Assembly: GCA_963580285.1 (NCBI GenBank)
Contig: OY757021.1
Coordinates: 95,405,221-95,469,220, forward strand
Reading direction: 5' to 3'
DNA from: Lucinisca nassula
Lineage: Eukaryota; Mollusca; Bivalvia; Lucinida; Lucinidae
Length of the DNA stretch: 64,000 nucleotides
The position numbers and the translations under genes are program-made. How positions within the stretch are numbered: position 1 is the stretch's first letter; each line of letters starts with the position of its first letter. Below the pieces are notes generated by a model that was not told where the DNA came from, ran no database searches, and saw only the letters and a program-made list of their open reading frames with translations. Shown in pieces: positions 11,301 through 19,887 of this stretch.

Positions 11301-14300
11301 AGTATCAATTGGTGTCATCCTAGTTTCATTGTACAGAGAAATTTGGTAAAAGTAAATATAATAGCCTCCAAGCTTTCTTCCCAGACAGGCATAATACTTC
11401 AAGCAAGATTGATTATAGTTGATATGTAGGCTAATACCATTTTATTGCCTTCCTGACAAGATTCTTTCTTTATTGGCTGTAAATAGCACTTGCAGTGAAA
11501 AAAGAAATTGATTTTTTAAATGTGAGGAGATACAACTCTAATGGAGATCACTTGTCCTGGGAGTGTTTTTCATTGGGTTTTGGGGTGGACCAAATGTAAT
11601 ACATGTATATACAAAAGACTTGTATTCTACTGATGTTCAAGTGACTGCTACAGGCTAGTGAATTTAATGCTCTGCATGATGGGTATTTATTTTCGCAGCA
11701 GACGACATTTTGAAATATTTTTTCTTTTTTTTTTCAGAAAACAGGTTTTGACATCTCATGCAAATTTCTCATGCAAATTGTCTCCTATGTCAAGTCCTGT
11801 TTTCTGGGGAAAATAAGAAAAATATCAACAATTTGTTGTCTGCTGACTTCGCCTAGAGTGATAAAGGTCAAACTGCACACAAATTAGACTTAGAGGTTTT
11901 GTGTGATGATCTACCATTTTCTGATTGATAGATTCTTCCACTCAGTAGCTTTCAAGAGGTCCAGTTCCAGGGGGTGTTAGGCTTGTTTTATTGTCGCACC
12001 TGCTTTAGCAGCAAGACTTAGGCTTGCAACTTTCCATCGCTGGATCAGATTTTATCACTTACTCCACATTCTGAACTTAGTCATTCTTTCTCCCTCAATA
12101 TAAAGACAGTCATTCTTTCTCCCTCAATATAAAGACAGTCATTCTTTTTTCCTCAATATAAAGACAGTCATTCTTTCTCCCTCAATATATAAAGACAGTC
12201 ATTCTTTCTCCCTCAATATAAAGACAGTCATTCTTTCTCCCTCAATATAAAGACAGTCATTCTTTCTCCCTCAATATAAAGACAGTCATTCTTTCTCCGT
12301 CAATATAAAGACAGTCATTCTTTCTCCCTCAATATAAAGACAGTCATTCTTTCTCCCTCAATATAAAGACAGTCATTCTTTCTCCCTCAATATAAAGACA
12401 GTCATTCTTTCTCCCTCAATATAAAGACAGTCATTCTTTCTCCCTCAATATAAAGACAGTCATTCTTTCTCCCTCAATATAAAAACTGTTGGTACCTAGC
12501 AACAGATAAGGTGTGCATATTTTGTGATAACTGAAGGATAGTTTTTCTCAGTTCTCCATTAAAACCTGTGTTGTGGGTAATGAATACCCACTACATAGGT
12601 AAACTGGAGAAATAAGGAAAACTATCCTTCAATTATCATAAAATTCGCACCTTCAATTATCAAAAAATAAAGACAGTCATTCTTCCTTCCTCAATATAAA
12701 AAAAGTTGGTACATAGCAACAGATAAGGTGCGCATATTTTATGATAAACTGAAGGATAGTTTTTCTCAGTTCTCCATTAAAACCTATGTTGTGGGTATTC
12801 AGTAGAACCGCCTCGAAGAGGCTACATAGGTAAAACTGGAGAAATAAGGAACACTATCCTTCAATTATCACAAAATTCACACCTTATCTGTTGCTATGAA
12901 ATTTTTGTGTGCACAACTGCTCTTACTGTTTTGTACCTTTGCTTGTGGTTTCTTCATGGTATAAATGTGTGCATGTGCTTTGGCTATAATTGTTAGATCA
13001 TTTCTTGTCACATTTTCCACATTATTAACTTGGTCATTTTTTGACGTATTTTATTATGATGATTTCCTTACTTTAAGCAAACAGTGAAGACTCTAATCAG
13101 TTGTTGCATTTTGGTAAAACCTTCTCATTCCCATATTCAAGATGGCCCCTATGGCAGCTGGTGGCCATTTGCATATTCAAGAAGGCCGTTATGGCAGCTG
13201 GCGCAGGCGACCATCTTGAAAACTTCAACCACATTGTCCCTAAAAGTATGTCAGATTGAGCCGAAACTTTTTTTGATTTGGAGGGAGACCATCTGGAAAT
13301 TGTTCAATTGACATCTCCCAAATCATCAGTCTTTGGTGTCTGATCTTGCCAACTACCCGTTTTGGGGTTTCCAGTACAAAATGGGTTAATATGCTGTTCA
13401 GAAGTTAAGCAGGGACATAAAAATTATGAGCCCCGCCAAGCGAATTTGTGTCTTCGAGCATTCCGTCATGACAAATTTTAACTGCGCATGCCCGGCCATT
13501 CAGAGGGGCCAGTGATACGACTTTCTGTCTGAAGGTTCCTCTTGATTCACTGCTTGTATGAGCGAGCAGCGAAGGTTCTGGGGAGACTGCGCGGACGCGC
13601 AGGCTCGGCTGTACCTTCGCTGCTCGCATAGGCGATAAGTACCAAAATCGCTTGACGGAGCCCATATGATCTTGGGTCATGATTAGTAGGAGTAGTATGT
13701 ACCTGTCACATGATTATTATAATGTAACATTGTGTTACTATTTTTCAGGGGTGTGGTCAAGCTATAGTAGAATTTTTGGAAGAAAATATTGGCATAATAG
13801 CAGCAATAGGTTTTTCAATAGTTGGCCTTTTGGTAAGTTACAGCAGATTAAGCTGAATGTATTGAGTAATATTCAACTACAGATTTGATGTATTTGCAAA
13901 GTCTGAGGTGACTGTAAACCCATTGCAGGTGGGTAACCCATAAAGAGGTACCTTGACAAACAGTGCAGGCCCAGATGGCGTCTGATCAGGGCCTGCACTA
14001 TTTGCGAACAGAATTTTGTCAAAAATAGAATGAAAATGAAAACCAAACAAGATGTGTTTGTGAAACACTGATGCCCCCGGACAGCGCCAATGTTAATGTT
14101 TTTAAAAATTTTGAAAAAAATAGGTCAAAGGTCAAGTTCAAGGTCACGAGATCAAAAATTATGGTACCACTGGAAAGGTCTTGTGATAAGGTATACACAT
14201 GTGAAATATGAAAGCTCTATCTACTACCATTCAAAAGTTATGCCCAATGTTAAAGTTTTTGCAGACGGACAAACGGACAAACAGACAAACAGACGGACAG

Positions 14301-17300
14301 ACCAAAAACTATATGCCCCCGAATCTCTTAGATTCCGGGGGCATAAAAATAGGCCCAACACCCCTTATTTGACACATGGACTTGTGAGTGTTTGAGTTTT
14401 ATGTCCCACCAACAGCTAAGGTCATACGGAGACAGGACCTCGGTTAAAAGACTCATCTGAAAGTCTGGAGAAGCCCTGGATCGATCCTGCGATCCCTGGT
14501 TTACAAGGCGAGTGGCGTAACCACTGCACCACTGAGGCTTCTACACATGGACTTGTCCAACATATAGCAGTGGAAGAGTCCACTAGCTTGCAATGGGTTA
14601 ACAACCAGTGTGATGGGCAGATTGTTAATGTCTATCGAGGGCCTCAACAGGCATTAATCATTTCAGCCTGGAAACCCCAAAACAGGTACCACATTTACCC
14701 TAAATACATGTATTCAGAACCATGCTTGTTCCAATATTTGAACAAGAACTAATAACTCCAGGATTTTGTGTCTGAAAATAGCTGGGAGAGTGACAAACAT
14801 TGTAGACCCGATGAAACGCTGCATTCTGTGGCATCTCAACTGGGTCTACACTGTTTGCTCTGGCCTATCTGTCCGAAAGATGAATAGTGCAGGACAGGTA
14901 GCAGATCATGGAGTCTGATCAGGGCCCTTCACTGTTTACAAAAATGTCAGCATTTTGAAACTAATTCAACCTGACACTCCTCAAATTCGAAATGGACTCC
15001 TGCTATAAATAGTGAGCTCATCCTTCTCTGTATCAACTTAGTATATGAGCCCCGCCAAGCGAATTTGTGTCTTCGAGCATTCCGTCACGACAAATTTTAA
15101 CTGCGCATGCCCAGCCATTCAGAAGGGCCAGGGATATGGCTTTCTGTCTGAAGGTTCCTCTTGATTCACTGCTTGTATGAGCGAGCAGCAAAGGTTCTGG
15201 CGAGACTGCGCGGATGCACAGGCTCGCCTGAACCTTCGCTGCTCGCATAGGCGATAAGTACCAAAATCGCTTGACGGGGCCCATATTATAAAATATTTTT
15301 GGTCAGTGTCATAATAGATCTATATGATGAACAGAATCTATCATTTTATTTGAATTTTTTGAAACTCACCCAAGGCTTCTTTCATAAGTTGTATATTATA
15401 AGATAACCACTCACCATGATCCTCAACCTTGAGAACACTGCATTTCAGAAACCAACATACATTGATACGGTCATTTCATTATACCCCCGGCATACGGAGT
15501 ATGCCATGGGGGTATATAGTTTTCGTCTTTTCTGTGTGTGTGTAAACTTTCTGTGTGTGTGTGTGTAAACTTTTTTTGTGTCAAAGATTTCTCAGGAACT
15601 ACTATACCTAGAAACTTGAAATTTGGTACAAACAACATGCATAACTAGTTGTATTGTGGGAAAGAAAATTGGGGCTGTGGGGCCAGGTTCTTTAGAGTTA
15701 TTCCCCTTTGTTATATTTGCTACTGAGATGTGCATTTTGTGACTTACCTTAAATTTTGTGTCAAAGATTTCTCAAGATCTACTGTACCTAGAAACTTGAA
15801 ATTTGGTACAAGCAACATGCATAACTAGTTGTATTGTGGGAAAGAAAATTGGGGCTGTGGGGCCAGGTTCTTTAGAGTTATTCCCCTTTGTTATATTTGC
15901 TACTGAGATGTGTATTTTGTGAGTTACCTTAAATTTTGTGTCAAAGATTTCTCAGGAACTACTGTACCTAGAAACTTGAAATTTGGTACAAACAACATGC
16001 ATAACTAGTTGTATTGTGGGAAAGAAAATTGGGGCTGTGGGGCCAGGTTCTTTAGAGTTATTCCCCTTTGTTATATTTTTTTTATAAAATTTTGTCAGCA
16101 AGATATCTCAAAAACTATTGGAGCTAGAGCCTTGAAAGTTGGTGAATAGATTGGTGGTGATGAGTAGATGAACTGATTAACTTTTGTCAAAATTCCGAAA
16201 AATACTTTGTGAGTTATGGCCCTTTGTCATTTTGGTAATTTGTGCCATTGTACTGTATGGTAAAAGTGATGCATAGCATAACTTTAGAACCGTGTATGCT
16301 AGGGTTTTGAAATTTCATATATGGATTCCTCATGGAAAATTAGCCGACACGTATTTTTTTTCTCGTCCGGATTATGCTCCTTTCAAGAGTTATTGCCCTT
16401 TGAAATTTTTTTAATAAAATCTTGTCAGCAAGATATCTCAAAAACTATTGGAGCTAGAGCCTTGAAAGTTGGTGAATAGATTGGTGGTGATGAGTAGATG
16501 AACTGATTAACTTTTGACAATATTACGAAAAATACTTTGTGAGTTATGGCCCTTTGTCATTTTGGTAATTTGTGCCATTGATCTGTATGGTAAAAGTGAT
16601 GCATAGCATAATTTTAGAACCGTGTATGCTAGGGTTTTGAAATTTCATATATGGATTCCTCATGGAAAATTAGCTGACGCGTATTTTTTTTCTCCTCCGG
16701 ATTATGCCCCTTTCAAGAGTTATTGCCCTTTGAAATTTTTTTAATAAAATCTTGTCAGCAAGATATCTCGAAAATTATTGGAGCTAGAGCCTTGAAAGTT
16801 GGTGAATAGATTGGTGGTGATGAGTAGATGAACTGATTAACTTTTGACAACATTCCGAAAAATACTTTGTGAGTTATGGCCCTTTGTCATTTTGGTAATT
16901 TGTGCCATTGATCTGTATGGTAAAAGTGATGCATAGCATAACTCATGGAAAATTAGCCAACACGTATTTTTTTTCTCGTCCGGATTATGCTCCTTTCAAG
17001 AGTTATTGCCCTTTGAAATTTTTTTAATAAAATCTTGTCAGCAAGATATCTCAAAAATTATTGGAGCTAGAGCCTTGAAAGTTGGTGAATAGATTGGTGG
17101 TGATGAGTAGATGAACTGATTAACTTTTGACAATATTACGAAAAATACTTTGTGAGTTATGGCCCTTTGTCATTTTGGTAATTTGTGCCATTGATCTGTA
17201 TGGTAAAAGTGATGCATAGCATAATTTTAGAACCGTGTATGCTAGGGTTTTGAAATTTCATATATGGATTCCTCATGGAAAATTAGCTGACGCGTATTTT

Positions 17301-19262
17301 TTTTCTCCTCCGGATTATGCCCCTTTCAAGAGTTATTGCCCTTTGAAATTTTTTTAATAAAATCTTGTCAGCAAGATATCTCGAAAATTATTGGAGCTAG
17401 AGCCTTGAAAGTTGGTGAATAGATTGGTGGTGATGAGTAGATGAACTGATTAACTTTTGACAACATTCCGAAAAATACTTTGTGAGTTATGGCCCTTTGT
17501 CATTTTGGTAATTTGTGCCATTGATCTGTATGGTAAAAGTGATGCATAGCATAACTTTAGAACCGTGTATGCTAGGGTTTTGAAATTTCATATATGGATT
17601 CCTCATGGAAAATTAGCTGACACGTATTTTTTTTTCTCGTCAGGATTATGCCCCTTTCAAGAGTTATTGCTCTAAGAATTTTTTTTTTATAAAATTTTGT
17701 CAGCAAGATATCTCATGCTATGCATCACTTTTACCATACAGATCAATGGCACAAATTACCAAAATGACAAAGGGCCATAACTCACAAAGTATTTTTCGGA
17801 ATGTTGTCAAAAGTTAATCAGTTCATCTACTCATCACCACCAATCTATTCACCAACTTTCAAGGCTCTAGCTCCAATAATTTTCAGGAGTTATTACTGAA
17901 TCAGACAATTGGAAGAGAAATAGCCTTTGTTCTAAAAAGACTAAACAGACAACTTGTGATACTGACATTTCAAACATCTGTTCAAGATCTCATTAGTTAT
18001 CAGGTGAGTTATTTAGATGTAATGGTATTCTCCTTACTTTTGCAAGATTAATTCTGTGTTCATAATAGGTTTTTGTCAAACTTGATGGCTTTGAATTGCC
18101 AGAAAGTTACCGATGGCTTTGGCCGGGGGTATTAGTGAGCATATGCTCACTTGATAGTCTAGTTTTACATTTGTTAAAGAATTTTATGAATTTGGGCCAA
18201 GGTGATTACACACAACATAACTACATGTTAAAGAACATCAATGAAATACACACCAACCTGTATTAAGCAAGCACCTGTGGGATATTCAAAATGTGCTTGC
18301 TTAAGACAGGTGCTTGCTTAATACAGGTGAATTTTAATGCATTTTCCTTTTTCGGTAACTGAATGCCTGCTTGCTTAAGACAGGTTGCTTGCTTAATAGA
18401 GGTGGCCACTAAGGCAGGTTTTACTGTATACTCTTAGCAACATATAAGGTGGGTATTTGATGGTGATTACTGAAGGAAAATTTTCCTTATTTCCCCATAT
18501 ACAGTCGAACTTCGATGGCTCGAACCCCTTCGGGACCATAGAAATTTGTTCGAAACAGCGGTAGTTCGAGCCACTATTGCATACTTCCAGAAAACATAAA
18601 GGGGGTATTTTTGGACTTCTTTTCAGTGTTCTGTAACATAAATGTATGCTGTGTGTACTCATTAGAATCGCCTAATTGAGGCGATTCTAATGAGTACACA
18701 CAGCATACATTTGCAAGATAAAAGTCGAAAATCTCCTTAATTATCCCACACTTTTTGTTATGCAGAGGAATTCCCTAGGGACTCAAAAACGGGTTCGACT
18801 CAGCCATGGTAAACGAGCCATCAGTGTTCGGGCCATCGAAGTTCTACTGTACATCTATGAATACCCAAAACATAGGTTTTTATGGAAGATTGAAATAATC
18901 AGCCTAATTTCCCACCTTGACTGTTTCTATGTATACCTAAGTCATGTTTGTCTGACCTGGCATTCTAGATAACCCTCATTGGATCAAACTTCCCCTGTCT
19001 AGAACAAGTTTTCATGGTGTTTTTTCCGTTGTAGTTTGACTATAAATGAAAAAATGTCAAATGAAATGTACGCTCTGAAAAGATCTTGTGTTTCTTTTTA
19101 TTTCAGGCTTTAGACATAGTATTTGTATCAGTCCTAATGTATTTCCTGCGCAAAGCCCCACCCCCTAGGGAGGACGATGTTGTCTACGAGATGGCGAGAA
19201 CTCAGGAAAAATCACCCTACCCAGCACGAGGAGGACCATATGCCAATCTTTACCAAAGTTAG
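2093..19262 (+). CDS. Tetraspanin gene, 3' half (three coding exons; 5' exons not seen)
   Basis: Joining 2093-2326, 13749-13832 and 19107-19262 gives 157 codons plus a stop, with every junction in phase 0 and GT-AG borders. The product is the C-terminal half of a four-pass membrane scaffold of the tetraspanin family. It contains the large extracellular loop with CCG, SCC, a single C in GYC, and GCG (six cysteines), then TM4 split across exons 2 and 3, then a tail of about 35 residues. Tetraspanins organise membrane microdomains with integrins and other partners (family knowledge). The tail has YANL four residues from its end, a YxxPhi-type sorting motif, which suggests endosomal or lysosomal traffic (inference). 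TM1-TM3 must lie upstream, outside or at the edge of the window. I cannot assign a vertebrate orthologue. The introns (11.4 and 5.3 kb) are almost wholly repeats. Confidence 0.9.
2355..2600. mobile_element. Hairpin MITE F4, just 3' of the first tetraspanin exon
   Basis: catcaagaaaacacgcctat, ttgtgggttctcgttagaac, tgagtacccacaatctatg. It starts 28 bp after the donor and supplies the false C-terminus of the long open frame. Confidence 0.6.
2605..3012. mobile_element. Hairpin MITE F2 interrupted by a SINE fragment
   Basis: cacaacctctttataacact to actgatgagattgaggtgta; the body is split by the SINE D fragment 2767-2942. Confidence 0.65.
2767..2942 (-). mobile_element. 5'-truncated SINE-like element D
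   Basis: Only the 3' part is present (gaggtttaacgtccccgtca to agcatggatggtctgac). It is flanked by an 11-bp duplication cttccaactgt (2756-2766 and 2943-2953) and inserted in the hairpin MITE 2605-3012. Confidence 0.75.
3130..3606. mobile_element. Two abutting hairpin MITEs F3
   Basis: Copies at about 3130-3364 and 3363-3606, each with the gagcagcttttgca stem and ccagttgttcaaa-type ends. They meet at ctgggcacaattgttcaaag. Confidence 0.7.
3674..3887 (-). mobile_element. piggyBac-like MITE
   Basis: TTAACCCTTATCTTGCTG at left, CAGCAAGATAAGGGTTAA at right, with the internal ATGGCTTCTGAAGAAGCCAT hairpin. The orientation is opposite to the copy at 1518. Both TTAA duplications are intact. Confidence 0.8.
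3892..4095. repeat. Dispersed 190-bp repeat F9
   Basis: ggtaatcctttggaagcaag, tgtacatgtttcttcaggg, gcatcagtgacactct, ggaatcaatgatcccaaag. It matches 62076-62266 and 62335-62525. Confidence 0.65.
4096..4439. other. No gene seen
   Basis: AT-rich intronic DNA between repeat F9 and the 154-bp array. The short open frames have no coding character. Confidence 0.5.
4440..5110. repeat. Degenerate tandem array, period about 154 bp
   Basis: The landmark taacttgaaaacc recurs at about 4485, 4637, 4794, 4948 and 5088. Units share cacaaaatcgtg and aactcttgcatttatact. It lies just left of the HINE-like element at 5199 and may be the remains of an older one. No terminal hairpin is seen. Confidence 0.75.
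5199..6955 (-). mobile_element. HINE/pearl-like (Helentron-type) element, 157-bp monomers
   Basis: The left end is a hairpin at 5199-5230 (ATCCCCCGACC, loop, GGTTCGGGGGAT), followed by a CCGT microsatellite (5248-5282) and then about ten tandem monomers of about 157 bp. The right end has GGTCGGGGGAT (6919-6929), matching the left arm, and a small second hairpin GCCATC..GATGGC (6931-6948). These are the parts of a Helitron-related non-autonomous element whose 3' end lies to the left. It has no coding capacity; the open frames are antisense to the monomers. Confidence 0.6.
5318..6840. repeat. 157-bp tandem array with 314-bp higher-order copies
   Basis: The landmark tgagat recurs at 5321, 5478, 5635, 5792 and about 5949, a spacing of 157 bp. 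Units 1-2 and 3-4 are almost identical, giving a 314-bp dimer repeat (about 5318-5631 and 5632-5945). Later units are more diverged. It lies inside the HINE-like element 5199-6955. Confidence 0.85.
6993..9256 (-). mobile_element. HINE-like element, 465-bp monomers (right end lost or displaced)
   Basis: The left hairpin is at 6993-7026 (AGCTCACCTGAGCC..GGCTCA..GGTGAGCT), followed by short CCGTC repeats and five monomers of about 465 bp. The landmark atcacatgaccaagatgg recurs at 7161, 7627, 8090, 8562 and about 9022. It stops mid-monomer at 9256, where a second element with the same hairpin begins. Confidence 0.6.
9258..9692 (-). mobile_element. Short HINE-like element with both ends
   Basis: Left hairpin AGCTCACCTAAGCC..GGCTCATAGGTGAGCT at 9258-9292, CCGTC repeats, one monomer, then right end CAGGTGAGCG (from 9657) and the palindrome AGGACCACTGGTCCT. 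It probably inserted into, or recombined with, the element to its left, which shares monomer sequence. Confidence 0.55.
9904..10107 (-). mobile_element. piggyBac-like MITE sharing its TTAA with the next copy
   Basis: Same ends as the family. The central stem is shortened (gatggcttctgaatctgatc). Its right TTAA (10104-10107) is also the left TTAA of the next copy. Confidence 0.75.
10104..10317 (+). mobile_element. piggyBac-like MITE, tandem neighbour
   Basis: TTAACCCTTGTCATGCTG to CAGGACAAGGGTTAA. It belongs to a subfamily with cacaccca, gcatatccgggatt and the full hairpin. It abuts the copy at 9904. Confidence 0.8.
10380..10682 (-). mobile_element. tRNA-derived SINE C
   Basis: Reverse copy with head gcctcggtagctcagtcgga and B box gtgggttcgatacctgcc. 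The body matches 48038-48350 (cggtcattcactcccttccgctgattcaag in reverse). Tail gtgccattaaactcc. Confidence 0.75.
10780..10991 (+). mobile_element. piggyBac-like MITE
   Basis: TTAACCCTTATTCTGCTG at left and a degraded right end (cagcggtaaaaggcttaa). One stem arm has lost several bases (gaagccatcaatatgg). Confidence 0.75.
11046..11205 (-). mobile_element. tRNA-derived SINE A
   Basis: Reverse copy (gttttatgtcccaccaacag, cgggatcgatcctgc). Perfect 14-bp duplication tctgtactcatcag (11032-11045 and 11206-11219). Confidence 0.85.
11213..11639. other. No gene seen (tetraspanin intron)
   Basis: Low-complexity AT-rich sequence with no exon, RNA or clear repeat recognised. Confidence 0.5.
11640..11875. 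mobile_element. Hairpin MITE F7 (gcaaattgtctcc palindrome)
   Basis: cagcagacgacattttgaaa, aaaacaggttttgacatctc, gcaaattgtctcctatg, caatttgttgtctgctgact, gcctagagtgataaa. It is diverged from the other copies. Confidence 0.55.
12079..12486. repeat. 29-bp satellite, about 14 copies
   Basis: The unit cagtcattctttctccctc + aatataaaga-type end repeats every 29 bp and is nearly invariant. It runs into a hairpin repeat at 12487, and one more diverged unit reappears at 12668-12696 between two hairpin repeats. Each unit has a pyrimidine tract on the + strand. Confidence 0.92.
12487..12900. repeat. Two hairpin (foldback) repeats separated by one satellite unit
   Basis: Copies at about 12487-12660 and 12697-12900 share agcaacagataaggtg and its inverse caccttatctgttgct, gaaggatagtttttctca, and a central palindrome around ttgtgggta. 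The first copy has lost part of its distal arm. A related hairpin is at 19350-19560. Confidence 0.7.
12901..13423. other. No gene seen (tetraspanin intron)
   Basis: Contains a short direct repeat (catattcaagatggcccctatggc-like, about 13132 and 13169), and F8-type tail text near 13355-13390. No exon was recognised. Confidence 0.5.
13424..13671. mobile_element. CpG-rich MITE F6
   Basis: TIRs atgagccccgccaagcga and tcgcttgacggagcccat. The interior has cgagcagcgaaggttctgg and inverse ccttcgctgctcgcataggc. It is GC-rich against an AT-rich background. The 91-residue antisense frame also exists in the two other copies, but its translation has no known domain. Confidence 0.65.
13749..13832 (+). CDS. 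Tetraspanin exon: GCG motif and first half of TM4
   Basis: This exon is 28 codons, with acceptor tatttttcag and donor gtaagt. It reads GCGQAIVEFLEENIGII and then a hydrophobic run ending SIVGLL. The GCG supplies the last EC2 cysteine. The E-N-I-G-I-I sequence opens TM4, as is usual in the family. The exon is too short for most ORF finders and is visible only in the GGG-TGT-GGT frame. Phase 0 at both ends matches its neighbours. Confidence 0.92.
14046..14347 (+). mobile_element. Single-monomer HINE-like element (opposite orientation)
   Basis: The left end is gatgtgtttgtgaaacac with GATGCCCCCGGA. On the right there is an ACGG/ACAA microsatellite (14264-14300) and a terminal hairpin tATGCCCCCGAATCtcttaGATTCCGGGGGCATa (14312-14346). 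The architecture matches the other HINE-like elements but is mirrored, with the hairpin on the right. It lies in the tetraspanin intron. Confidence 0.55.
14386..14542 (-). mobile_element. tRNA-derived SINE A
   Basis: Reverse copy. Perfect 14-bp duplication acacatggacttgt (14372-14385 and 14543-14556). The open frames over 14422-14604 and 14570-14752 are not coding. Confidence 0.85.
14557..15041. other. No gene; F8-type palindrome fragment
   Basis: F8 relative at about 14770-14870. The segment at 14551-14588 also matches, inverted, the flank of the Penelope-like element near 48470-48493. Confidence 0.5.
15042..15288. mobile_element. CpG-rich MITE F6
   Basis: tatgagccccgccaagcgaa to atcgcttgacggggcccata; closely similar to 13424-13671. 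Confidence 0.65.
15575..16075. repeat. 180-bp tandem repeat, three near-identical units
   Basis: The landmark tgtgtcaaagatttctca recurs at about 15578, 15758 and 15938. Units differ at only a few sites, so the expansion looks recent. Confidence 0.85.
16080..17886. repeat. 330-bp tandem repeat with a terminal inverted unit
   Basis: gtcagcaagatatctc recurs at 16094, 16424, 16754, 17037, 17367 and 17699; spacing is 330 except one of 283. From 17703 the sequence turns into the reverse complement of the same monomer (tgatgcatagca read backwards), ending near 17880. The switch point is inside gatatctcatgcta. Confidence 0.85.
17887..18003 (+). other. Open 117-bp segment with splice-like borders inside the last tetraspanin intron
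   Basis: The segment lies between ttttcag and gtgagt, has 39 codons without a stop, and is in phase 0 relative to the tetraspanin exons. It reads ELLLNQTIGREIAFVLKRLN and continues with mixed hydrophobic and charged residues. Splicing it in would place a charged stretch in the middle of TM4, so it cannot belong to the normal tetraspanin mRNA. It lies inside the HINE-like element 15480-18163, between an inverted monomer and the element's right terminus. I do not recognise the peptide. It may be a captured gene fragment, a rare alternative exon, or chance. Confidence 0.3.
18503..18858. mobile_element. pogo/Tigger-like hairpin MITE (F1)
   Basis: TIRs ACAGTCGAACTTCGATGGCT and agccatcgaagttctactgt, TA at both ends. 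The centre is a near-perfect 70-bp hairpin around GCCTAATTGAGGC with arms tgtgtgtactcattagaat. CAGT-type ends and a TA target suit Tc1/mariner-pogo MITEs (family knowledge). Confidence 0.7.
19107..19262 (+). CDS. Tetraspanin terminal exon: second half of TM4 and cytoplasmic tail
   Basis: This exon is 51 codons plus TAG, with acceptor tttttatttcag. It starts ALDIVFVSVLMYFLRK, which completes TM4 and gives the basic stop-transfer residues. A charged, proline-rich tail follows (APPPREDDVVYEM) and ends GGPYANLYQS. YANL fits YxxPhi. No AATAAA is obvious within the first kilobase after the stop, so the 3' UTR end is not placed. Confidence 0.92.
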   Translation, partial: ALDIVFVSVLMYFLRKAPPPREDDVVYEMARTQEKSPYPARGGPYANLYQS

Positions 19263-19349
19263 GCAGACCAATACACACCTTAAAAGTACAGAGCACCAAT
19301 TACCAAGTTTGATGATAATAACAGGATGAGTGTGCTTAGTTTCTCTGTA
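19263..19349 (+). other. Tetraspanin 3' UTR start
   Basis: This sequence directly follows the TAG stop. The UTR probably continues into the hairpin MITE at 19350; its end cannot be set from sequence. Confidence 0.6.
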
Positions 19350-19560
19350 TATAACTCCAGATTAGCTGGAGTATTGAAGATAACCTTGAGATAGTTTTCT
19401 TATTTCTTCGTTAAAACCTATGTTGTGGGAACTTGTTAGAATCGCCTCATTGAGGCAATTCTAACAAGTACCCACAACATAGCTTTCTGATAAGAGATGA
19501 GGAAAACTATAGCTAAATTATCCTCGTTACACCTTATCTGTAGCTATGTCTTTAAGAGTA
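19350..19560. repeat. Hairpin MITE related to those at 12487-12900
   Basis: The arms include cctatgttgtgggaacttgt and its inverse, the centre is GCCTCATTGAGGC, and the right end is caccttatctgtagct. It lies just 3' of the tetraspanin stop and so probably in its 3' UTR or downstream flank. Confidence 0.6.
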
Positions 19561-19876
19561 TTCCTATGTTGTACAGAGCTGTGTTTTACACTACAGCCAA
19601 AACCACACCAGTCTGGTATGGTTTACTTTTGTGTTCACAGTCTAGAAGTACCAATGAGGTCCAGTCCGGCTGGTCCAGACCAGTTTTGTGTAGTTCAGTT
19701 ATGCTTTCACACTTAGGGTTACAGTTAATTGGTATGTGTAGTGTGAATGTAAATCCAAGCCATACCAGACTAATCCTGACTAGACTGGTATCTCTGTTTT
19801 GAAAACAAATAAGAAATATAACAGAGTGGATTGAACCGTTCTGATACAGTTGAGGTCCTAGTGTGAACAAGTCCCT
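19561..19876. other. No gene; weak inverted structure
   Basis: Contains near-inverted segments (agtctggtatggttta near 19608 and ccataccagactaatc near 19761) consistent with an old foldback of about 250 bp. The overlapping open frames on both strands come from this symmetry. Confidence 0.45.
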
Positions 19877-19887
19877 CCTTAATACAG

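Larger units (their letters stand above)
15480..18163 (-). mobile_element. HINE-like element with two monomer classes, in tetraspanin intron
   Basis: Left hairpin at 15480-15516 (ATACCCCCGGCATAC..GTATGCC..GGGGGTAT), a GT microsatellite, three 180-bp monomers (15575-16075), five to six 330-bp monomers (16080-17700), then one inverted partial monomer (17703-17886) and a non-monomer segment (17887-18110). Right end GCCGGGGGTAT (18122-18132) and palindrome AGTGAGCATATGCTCACT (18134-18151). One 330-bp unit lacks about 47 bp (near 16940). Confidence 0.6.

Noticed and set aside
13405..13680. 91-residue - strand protein with paralogues at 15033 and 21196
   Set aside because: All three are the interior of the F6 MITE; the peptide has no recognisable domain and the frame is explained by the repeat.
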